A DNA stretch of 7,871 nt, from the NCBI GenBank assembly GCA_934597465.1, contig CAKTSC010000055.1:1-7871 (forward strand), in the 5' to 3' direction. Under the pieces are notes generated by a model. That model made no database searches. It saw only the letters and a program-made list of their open reading frames with translations, and was not told where the DNA came from. The translations under genes and the position numbers were made by a program. Positions 1 through 4,823 of this stretch are shown in pieces (the first letter of the stretch is position 1; every line of letters starts with the position of its first letter). Source of the DNA: an uncultured Dysosmobacter sp. (GTDB lineage Bacteria; Bacillota; Clostridia; Oscillospirales; Oscillospiraceae).

Positions 1-1
1 G

Positions 2-505
2 GACACCGGCTGCATCGACTGCCCGGACGAAGCTCTTGCCGATTGGTACGACGAATGGGTCGGAAATGAGCCGGATCGTTTCTATGCATATATCAAGCGC
101 AGCTCCGACGGCGTATGGATCGGTGATGTGAACTTCCACTATACTTCTGAACAGGATCGGTGGGATATGGGCATCGTGATCTATGCCCCCTTCCGAGGCA
201 AGGGTTATGCCGTTCCTGCGTTGAAGCGGATGCTGGATCACGCTTTCCGTGTCTGCGGTATAGCCAGGATCCATAACTACTTCGAGGCTGCCCGGATCGC
301 CGCACGGGAGACCCATCGCAAAGCAGGCTTTCAGGAACTCGGGGTGGAAAACGGTTTCCTCCACATGATGATCACCAAGGAAGATTATCCGGGCGCAGCG
401 CAGCCAGTGCCGATCGCCGCTCAAATCGCAGGCGGAACGGAACGGTGCCGCCCTGTTTCCGCATCAGCTGCCGATGGTAACGGACAGGCCCCTGCAAAAG
501 AATGA
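2..505 (+). CDS. GNAT family N-acetyltransferase, 3' part (5' end outside window)
   Basis: The reading frame is open from the first bases, so the start lies upstream; 167 residues are visible. The protein would transfer an acetyl group from acetyl-CoA to an amine, probably in the cytoplasm; the substrate cannot be told. The GNAT core is clear: a beta strand ending WIGDVNF, then MGIVIYAPF followed by the acetyl-CoA pyrophosphate loop RGKGYA and a helix (PALKRMLDHAF), then a C-terminal part with THRKAGF, the usual 'h.kaGF' segment of this family. Homologous domains normally end near MMITKEDY. Here about 38 further residues follow, rich in Ala, Pro and Gly and with weaker GC3 bias, so the tail may be a read-through product of a small 3' frameshift or a lineage-specific extension. 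G+C is about 56%, against roughly 70% in the minus-strand operons. A GTG at 128 lies inside the domain and is not a credible start. Confidence 0.85.
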   Translation, partial: DTGCIDCPDEALADWYDEWVGNEPDRFYAYIKRSSDGVWIGDVNFHYTSEQDRWDMGIVIYAPFRGKGYAVPALKRMLDHAFRVCGIARIHNYFEAARIAARETHRKAGFQELGVENGFLHMMITKEDYPGAAQPVPIAAQIAGGTERCRPVSASAADGNGQAPAKE

Positions 506-654
506 CTGCGATCATCCCCAAAGCGGGAACATGGGAAGGAATGCAGTTCGTGCGAGATCACAGCGGGCTGCCGTACGTTTGTGTGGTGACCCCATCGCAG
601 CTTTTATGCACGTTCGCCGAAAGCGCCCTTGGGAAATTTCATTTTGCTCCTTAA
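502..654 (+). CDS. Doubtful 50-codon ORF overlapping the GNAT stop
   Basis: An ATG at 502 overlaps the acetyltransferase stop as ATGA, and a 50-residue frame runs to a TAA at 652-654. The product starts MTAIIPKAGTWEG and contains a mildly hydrophobic stretch (LPYVCVVTPSQLL), but no domain, signal peptide or family is recognisable. Translational coupling could serve the start, since only a distant GGACAGG lies upstream. Third-position G+C is moderate, so coding bias gives little support. It may equally be chance sequence between the gene and its terminator. Confidence 0.2.
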   Translation: MTAIIPKAGTWEGMQFVRDHSGLPYVCVVTPSQLLCTFAESALGKFHFAP

Positions 655-695
655 TTGACGGCGGAAATTCAAGAACTCCTCCCCGCCTCAGAAAG

Positions 696-727
696 AAAGG
701 AACCGCCCCCCGGGCGGTTCCTTTTTT
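696..727. terminator. Rho-independent terminator between converging genes
   Basis: A perfect 13-base-pair stem (696-708 with 712-724, core GGAACCGCCC/GGGCGGTTCC) closes a CCC loop. It is followed by a T run (722-727) on the plus strand and by an interrupted T-rich stretch on the minus strand (complement of 691-698). It would end transcription of the acetyltransferase from the left and can also end the selenium operon arriving from the right. Confidence 0.9.
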
Positions 728-767
728 CATAGGTCGTGCCGATGAGGGCGACACCGCCCCCGGCCAT

Positions 768-798
768 GTTTCAATCCCCACGGCCAGGCGGCCGTGAC
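768..798 (-). other. Lone stem-loop resembling a type I-C CRISPR repeat
   Basis: Read on the minus strand, this 31-base segment begins GTCACGGCC, has a perfect 7-base-pair stem (CACGGCC/GGCCGTG, 779-785 with 790-796) with a 4-base loop, and ends GGGATTGAAAC. That is the architecture and 3' end typical of type I-C repeats, which usually end GGATTGAAAC/T. It starts one base after the DUF6472 stop codon. Only one copy is visible. About 40 bases further on, where a second repeat would be expected, lies the terminator instead. It may be a decayed repeat, a 3' UTR stem-loop, or chance. Confidence 0.3.
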
Positions 799-799
799 C

Positions 800-979
800 T
801 TACTGCCGCCGCGCCGTCTCATAGTCGTCGCCGGGCTTGTAGTAGGGGCAGGCGTCGGCGGCGGCGCGGAGGAAGCGCTCCATCTCGTCCTCGTCCAAGT
901 CCTGGGTGCAGTAGTTGCTGTCCGTCTCCTCGTCGTAGTCGAAGAACTGGCAGTCCTCGCAGCGGCTCTTTCCCCGCAT
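800..979 (-). CDS. DUF6472 family small cysteine-rich protein
   Basis: This is a 59-residue acidic protein of unknown function, recognised from the conserved pattern CExC near the N-terminus, then LDEDEMERFL, CPYY and a C-terminal DDYETARRQ, which match my memory of the clostridial DUF6472 family. Four cysteines (C7, C10, C24, C44) could form one metal site, but no function has been shown for the family to my knowledge. The start at 979 is chosen because AAAGGGGGGAG lies just upstream; longer frames would run back into the DUF3343 gene and lack the family pattern. It is the last gene of the selenium operon, 14 bases after the DUF3343 stop, so it is surely co-transcribed. Whether it shares the selenium role is inference. 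Confidence 0.85.
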   Translation of the reverse strand: MRGKSRCEDCQFFDYDEETDSNYCTQDLDEDEMERFLRAAADACPYYKPGDDYETARRQ

Positions 980-993
980 GGGTCTCCCCCCTT

Positions 994-1227
994 TCACATT
1001 GTCCGCAAATAGATGCCGTCCACGGCCAGGCGCTCCTCCGTCACCAGGGCCTCCAGGGCCTCCCGGCTCTCCGCCGGGGCCCGCCAGCAGAGGCCGCAGC
1101 CCGCCCGAAGGCTCCCGGGCACCGGGATCAGCCGCCCGGGCAGGCCCCGCTCCCGGCAGAGCCGCTCCATGGCCATGGCGGCGGCGGTGGCGGCGAAGGT
1201 GAGGAGGAGCCATTCCCGCTGCTCCAT
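994..1227 (-). CDS. DUF3343 protein, putative Se/S carrier
   Basis: This 77-residue protein is of the DUF3343 (putative Se/S carrier-like) family. An N-terminal hydrophobic beta/alpha segment (EWLLLTFAATAAAMAMERL) leads to the family signature LIPVPGSLRAGCGLCW. The key cysteine-glycine is C44-G45; a second cysteine, C47, makes a CxxC. Family members are thought to carry sulfur or selenium on cysteine near YedF and cysteine desulfurase-like proteins, which is exactly the neighbourhood here. Two ATG codons are possible. The one at 1233 overlaps the upstream stop as ATGA but sits one base from GGAGG. The ATG at 1227 has seven bases of spacing and is preferred (the longer form would be 79 residues). 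Translation is likely coupled to the desulfurase gene. Confidence 0.85.
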   Translation of the reverse strand: MEQREWLLLTFAATAAAMAMERLCRERGLPGRLIPVPGSLRAGCGLCWRAPAESREALEALVTEERLAVDGIYLRTM

Positions 1228-1229
1228 GC

Positions 1230-2363
1230 TCATTCCTCCGCCAGCTGCCGGAGGGCGGAGACCGCGGCGTCCGTCTCCGCCTCCGTATTGTAGTACGACC
1301 ATGAGAAGCGCACCGCGCCCTGCGCCTCCGTGCCCAAGGCCCGGTGGAGCCGGGGAGCGCAGTGGGCCCCGGGGCGGACGGCGATGCCCCAGCGCTCCCA
1401 GAGGGCGTCCGCCACCGCGCCGGAGTCGGCGTCCCCCAGGTTCAGGGCCACGATGGGGGCTCGCTCCGCCGCCGCGTAGTCCCCGTAGAGGCGGATACCG
1501 GGGATGTCCCGAACCCGCTCATAAAAGTGCCGGGCCAAGCCCAGTTCGTGGGCCAGGATCGCTTCCCGGCCCACCTCCCGCCGGAAGCGCAGGGCCGCCC
1601 GGAGCCCGGCGATGCCGTGGCCGTTCAGCGTCCCGGCCTCCAGGCGGGTGGGATAGGCCTCCGGCTGGGTCTCCCGGTAGCTCTGGACGCCGGTGCCGCC
1701 GGTGAGGAGGGGACAGATCTCCACCCCCGGGCGGACGCAGAGGCCGCCGGTGCCCTGGGGCCCCATCAGGCTCTTGTGCCCGGTGAAGCAGAGAACATCG
1801 ATGCCCATGTCCTCCATGTCGATGGGCAGCAGGCCCGCCGTCTGGGAGGCGTCCACCACCAAAAGAAGGCCGTGCTCCCGGCAGAAAGCCCCCATCCGGC
1901 GGAGATCCAGAGCGTCCCCGGTGAGGTTGGAGGCGTGGGTGCAGACCACAGCCTTCGTCTCCCGCCGGAGGAGCCCCGGCAGGGTGTCCCAGTCCAGCCG
2001 CCCCTGCCGGTCTGCCGGGAGGAAGTCCACCGCGCCCCCCTGGGCGCGGAATCGGTACAGGGGGCGGAGGACGGAGTTATGCTCCCAGTCCGTGGAGATC
2101 ACGTGATCCCCGGGGGACAGGAGGCCCGCGATGGCGGTATTCAGGGCGGCGGTGGAGTTGGGAGTGAAGCAGACATGATCCGCCGGGCAGCGGAAGAGCT
2201 CCCCCAGCAGCAGCCGCGTCTCGTAGATACAGCGCCCGGCGTCCAGGGCTTCGCCGTAGGCCCCCCGGCCGCTGTTGCCGAAGCTGCCCAGGGCCGAGAG
2301 CACCGCCTCCGCCACCACCGGGGGCTTCCCCACCGTGGTGGCGGCGTTGTCCAGGTAGATCAC
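1230..2363 (-). CDS. Cysteine desulfurase-like PLP enzyme (aminotransferase class V, EF2568-type)
   Basis: This 377-residue PLP enzyme would remove sulfur or selenium from (seleno)cysteine, leaving a persulfide or perselenide on its own cysteine for a carrier. Visible landmarks are the N-terminal IYLDNAATT; H95 in WEHNS, stacking on the cofactor; D171 and Q174 in VVDASQTAG; the Schiff-base lysine K197 in FTGHKSLMGPQGTGG; and the catalytic loop RPGAHCAPRLH with C335. The RPGxHCAP loop and the full length fit the TIGR01977 group, which occurs with YedF and DUF3343 in the selenium trait, rather than housekeeping NifS/IscS. The start is GTG at 2363, overlapping the yedF stop as GTGA, with GGGAAGG about ten bases upstream; MIYLDNAATT is the natural family N-terminus. 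The stop overlaps a potential DUF3343 ATG. It is probably made in step with its neighbours through translational coupling. Confidence 0.93.
   Translation of the reverse strand: MIYLDNAATTVGKPPVVAEAVLSALGSFGNSGRGAYGEALDAGRCIYETRLLLGELFRCPADHVCFTPNSTAALNTAIAGLLSPGDHVISTDWEHNSVLRPLYRFRAQGGAVDFLPADRQGRLDWDTLPGLLRRETKAVVCTHASNLTGDALDLRRMGAFCREHGLLLVVDASQTAGLLPIDMEDMGIDVLCFTGHKSLMGPQGTGGLCVRPGVEICPLLTGGTGVQSYRETQPEAYPTRLEAGTLNGHGIAGLRAALRFRREVGREAILAHELGLARHFYERVRDIPGIRLYGDYAAAERAPIVALNLGDADSGAVADALWERWGIAVRPGAHCAPRLHRALGTEAQGAVRFSWSYYNTEAETDAAVSALRQLAEE
1235..1239 (-). promoter_or_regulatory. Ribosome binding site deciding the DUF3343 start
   Basis: GGAGG on the minus strand lies inside the last codons of the desulfurase gene. 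It is seven bases from the ATG at 1227 and one base from the ATG at 1233, which favours the inner start. Confidence 0.7.
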
Positions 2364-2977
2364 GGCTTGATGACCTTCCCGGCGTTGGCCAGGGCCTCCA
2401 CGATGGCGTACATATTGGTGACGCCGCCCACGGCCAGTTTCTCCGTAAGGCCGTAGTAATTGAGGCAGGTGCCGCAGGTCAGGATCTCAGTGCCCTTCTC
2501 CGCGAGAGCCCGGAGATCCTCCAGGGAGGCAGAACCCTCACAGGTGAGGTGGGCGCCGCCGTTATAGAAGAGGACGGTCTTGGGGGGCTGGGGCAGCTGG
2601 CCCAGGGCGAAGAGGAAGCCCTTCATCAGGGTCTTGCCCAGCTTGTCGCTGCCGCGGCCCATGGCGTCGGTGTCCACCGCGACGACCAGTCCGCCCTCCC
2701 CGCAGGGGACGCACACCGGCTCCGCCGCCGGGGCGGCGGCCTTCTCCAGGGGCTTTGCCACCGGGATGGTGACCACGAACTCCCGCTCCCCCTTCTGCTC
2801 CACGCTGGCGGTGAGCCGGTGCCCCGCCGCCATGCGGCGGAGGTTTTCCGTGGCGGTGAGGTTATCCACCAGGACGGTGAGCGTTCCCGGCTCGGTCATG
2901 CCCTCCAGCGCCCGGGTGGCCTGCACCACGGGGATAGGGCACTGCTGCCCCATGGCGTTGACGGTGATCTTTGCCAT
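2360..2977 (-). CDS. yedF: Selenium metabolism protein YedF (TusA-like + DsrE-like)
   Basis: This 205-residue two-domain protein leads the selenium operon. Residues 1-72 are a SirA/TusA-like sulfur-carrier domain with the CPxP motif (GQQCPIP, C13). Residues about 97-205 are a DsrE-like domain with MGRGSDKLGKTLMKGF, FYNGGAHLTCEGS and CGTCLNYYGL (C168, C171), ending VTNMYAIVEALANAGKVIKP. This domain pair is the hallmark of TIGR03527 YedF, a marker of selenium use beyond selenoprotein synthesis, for example selenium-dependent molybdenum hydroxylases. Its exact chemistry is not settled; a selenium/sulfur relay is the accepted idea. The interdomain linker carries an extra CVPC pair (C89, C92). The start ATG at 2977 has GGGAGGA six bases upstream, and a promoter lies 42 bases before it. 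Its stop overlaps the desulfurase GTG. Confidence 0.95.
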   Translation of the reverse strand: MAKITVNAMGQQCPIPVVQATRALEGMTEPGTLTVLVDNLTATENLRRMAAGHRLTASVEQKGEREFVVTIPVAKPLEKAAAPAAEPVCVPCGEGGLVVAVDTDAMGRGSDKLGKTLMKGFLFALGQLPQPPKTVLFYNGGAHLTCEGSASLEDLRALAEKGTEILTCGTCLNYYGLTEKLAVGGVTNMYAIVEALANAGKVIKP

Positions 2978-3018
2978 AACGATTCCTCCCTCCGGCTCCT
3001 GCCGGTCTCATTTTCCCC

Positions 3019-3047
3019 ATTGTAATGCGGAATTGCCTTCCCCGCAA
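3019..3047 (-). promoter_or_regulatory. Promoter of the selenium operon
   Basis: On the minus strand TTGCGG (3042-3047) and TACAAT (3019-3024) are separated by exactly 17 bases, with an A/T-rich block just upstream (complement of 3051-3060) that could act as an UP element. Transcription would start near 3012, giving a leader of about 35 bases before yedF. No operator or riboswitch is apparent. Confidence 0.7.
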
Positions 3048-3091
3048 GGGATATTTTTTTGAAAGGAGAGCGTCCTCCCCGCGGGGACTCC

Positions 3092-3120
3092 AAAAAGGAA
3101 GCGGGCTTCCGCCCGCTCCC
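3092..3120 (-). terminator. Terminator of the SEDS/PBP operon
   Basis: On the minus strand a 7-base-pair stem AGCGGGC/GCCCGCT (3111-3117 with 3100-3106) with a GGAA loop is followed by TTCC and a T run at 3096-3092. It lies directly after the stop of the small membrane protein gene and separates this operon from the yedF promoter. Confidence 0.85.
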
Positions 3121-3130
3121 TCGCTTCTTC

Positions 3131-3412
3131 TCAAATGAGGCTCCTGATGGTGAGATACATCACGGCGAAGAGGATCAGCGTCACGGCGCTCTGGCCCCAG
3201 GTGATGTTGTAGCTGATCTCCGTGCGGTCGGGGTGGGCGATGACGCTCAGCAGCACCCAGACGGCGAAGAGGGTGAAGAGCACCAGCACCACGGCGATGA
3301 CGGGCTCCGGGGCCTTCACGGCGCAGAGGAGGAAGTAGGCCACGATGCCGAGAGCCGAGATGATCTGCCCCCGGTGGATGGCACGGATGGTCTGAAGGAA
3401 GAATTTTTCCAT
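3131..3412 (-). CDS. Small three-helix membrane protein, function unknown
   Basis: This 93-residue protein belongs to no family that I recognise. Three hydrophobic segments are predicted by eye: about 16-33 (IISALGIVAYFLLCAV), 36-59 (VIAVVLVLFTLFAVWVLL) and 73-90 (SAVTLILFAVMYLTI). A basic amphipathic N-terminus (MEKFFLQTIRAIHRG) and a polar loop HPDRTEISYN sit between them. There is no signal peptide or catalytic motif. The start at 3412 is supported by AAGGAG seven bases upstream. It is the last gene of the operon, 40 bases after the transpeptidase stop and without its own promoter, so it should be co-expressed with the wall-synthesis pair. A role as accessory subunit is only inferred from that. 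Confidence 0.8.
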   Translation of the reverse strand: MEKFFLQTIRAIHRGQIISALGIVAYFLLCAVKAPEPVIAVVLVLFTLFAVWVLLSVIAHPDRTEISYNITWGQSAVTLILFAVMYLTIRSLI

Positions 3413-3452
3413 GGAAGCGCTCCTTTTCCCCGCCCGCAGGCGGCGTTTTCTC

Positions 3453-4823
3453 TCATCGGTAGCCGTTGACGATGGGATCCAGGACTTTGGCGGCCACGCT
3501 GCCCGCCACGGAGGCCCCGCCGCCCCCGTTCTCCACCAGGACGGCGAAGGCGTAGGGGGCGTCCTCATTCCGGAGGAAGCCCACGAACCAGGCGTGGGGG
3601 CTCTTGCCCTCCCCCACCTCGGCGGTACCGGACTTCGCGCAGAGCTCCATATTGGGGAAGCGGGAGGCCCCGTAGCTCACGTCCACGTTGTTGGCCATGA
3701 GCTCCGTCAGGCGCTGCGCGGTATCGGCGGACACCAGGCGGCCGGTATTGGCGCTATGGTGGAGGGAGCGGGGGATGCTCAGGAAGTCCACCGTGCGCTC
3801 GGCGTAGTAGGGCACGGCGGCCTTGCCGCCGTTTGCGATGGCCCCCATCCAGACCATCATGGCGCAGGGGTTCACCAGGTCGTTCCCCTGGCCCACACCG
3901 CTCCAGGCAAGCTGCCCCTCGTCCAGGCCCGCGAGGTCGAAACGGCCCCGGGCGGTATCCACGGTGCTGACGGAGTAGCTGGAGGTGAGGCCCGCCTTCT
4001 CGGCGTAGCGCTGGAGCGTCTCGCCGCCCAGCTCGGCGGCAAGCTGGCCGAAGGCCACGTTGCAGGAGTGGGCGAAGGCCTCCTCCAGGGTCTGGTCGCC
4101 GTGGGTGCCGGAGCAGACGATGGTCTCGCCGCCGATGACGGCGCTGCCGTCACAGTGGTAGGTGCGGCTCTCCGCGTCCGGGAGGGTCTCCAGGGCCGCC
4201 GCCAGGGTGACGGTCTTGAAGACGGAGCCGGGGGTGAAGGTGGCGGAGAGGATGCGGTTGAGGTAGGCCCCCTCATAGCGCTCGTTGGTCTCGATGTCCT
4301 CCGGCACGCGGAGGGGATCGTAGCTGGGGGCGGAGACCATGCAGAGGATCTCCCCGGTCTTATAGTTATAGACCGCCACGGCCCCCCTGCGGCCGTTCAG
4401 GGCCTGGTAGGCGACGTAGTTATAGTAGGCGTCGATGGTGAGATAGAGGGAGCGACCCTGCTCCGCGCCGTAAGCGCCGTTCAAAAGGCTGTATCCCGTG
4501 AGGGCGTCGGCATAGGTGCGCAGGACGCCGGTGGCGATGCTGCCCTGGAGATCCCCCACGGTGTGGAGGGTGGCCTTGCGGACGGTCTCGCCGTCATAGC
4601 ACTTGCGCTCCCCGTTCTCCGTCCAGCTGAGGACATCCCCGTCCCGATCCAGGACGCTGCCGCTGGCAAGCTGCCCGGCGCTGTTGTAGAGGTGGCGGTT
4701 GAAGGAGGCCGACGCCCAGCGGCCCCCGCTGGTAAACCAGCGCACCACGAAAACCAGCAGGCCCGCCGAGAGCAGCAGGGCCAGGGCCTTGCAGATCAGG
4801 GCCCGGCGTTCAATCTTCCGCAT
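3453..4823 (-). CDS. Class B penicillin-binding protein (peptidoglycan transpeptidase, PbpA-like)
   Basis: This 456-residue D,D-transpeptidase crosslinks peptidoglycan outside the membrane. A short basic cytoplasmic N-terminus and one membrane anchor (about residues 9-30, LICKALALLLSAGLLVFVV) are followed by a reduced N-terminal region with the class B signature GSVLDRDGDVL. The transpeptidase domain then carries all three active-site motifs: S-x-x-K as SVFK (S200, K203), S-x-N as SCN (S253-N255), and K-S-G-T (K397-T400). Numbering is from the chosen start. Its length resembles actinobacterial PbpA (about 490) rather than FtsI or PBP2 (550-700), so large N-terminal dimerisation modules are missing. 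ATG codons at 4829 and 4823 are both possible; AGGAGG is six bases from the second and touches the first, so 4823 is used. It overlaps the end of the upstream SEDS gene by 14 bases, implying coupled synthesis of polymerase and transpeptidase. Confidence 0.93.
   Translation of the reverse strand: MRKIERRALICKALALLLSAGLLVFVVRWFTSGGRWASASFNRHLYNSAGQLASGSVLDRDGDVLSWTENGERKCYDGETVRKATLHTVGDLQGSIATGVLRTYADALTGYSLLNGAYGAEQGRSLYLTIDAYYNYVAYQALNGRRGAVAVYNYKTGEILCMVSAPSYDPLRVPEDIETNERYEGAYLNRILSATFTPGSVFKTVTLAAALETLPDAESRTYHCDGSAVIGGETIVCSGTHGDQTLEEAFAHSCNVAFGQLAAELGGETLQRYAEKAGLTSSYSVSTVDTARGRFDLAGLDEGQLAWSGVGQGNDLVNPCAMMVWMGAIANGGKAAVPYYAERTVDFLSIPRSLHHSANTGRLVSADTAQRLTELMANNVDVSYGASRFPNMELCAKSGTAEVGEGKSPHAWFVGFLRNEDAPYAFAVLVENGGGGASVAGSVAAKVLDPIVNGYR

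Noticed and set aside
728..767. Possible CRISPR spacer next to the lone repeat-like sequence
   Set aside because: There is no second repeat; the position where it should lie is occupied by the terminator hairpin, so an array cannot be claimed.
512..781. Minus-strand frame of 89 codons across the terminator
   Set aside because: It reads through the terminator stem and the CRISPR-like stem-loop, has no ribosome site and no recognisable domain.
980..1213. N-terminal extension of the DUF6472 frame
   Set aside because: It overlaps the DUF3343 gene in another frame, is Gly/Pro/Arg-rich, and the inner ATG at 979 has the strong ribosome site and the family N-terminus.
2360..2362. TGA at the end of yedF, in a selenium operon, as a selenocysteine codon
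   Set aside because: It overlaps the GTG start of the next gene and falls exactly at the normal family C-terminus; no SECIS-like hairpin was evident.
1344..2456. Open frame of 370 codons on the plus strand
   Set aside because: Antisense to the desulfurase gene, which has complete PLP motifs; no domain in the plus-strand product.
3072..3087. Palindrome CCCCGCGGGG with flanks upstream of yedF
   Set aside because: The stem has almost no loop and no T run follows; it lies between the operon terminator and the promoter and may be chance in GC-rich DNA.
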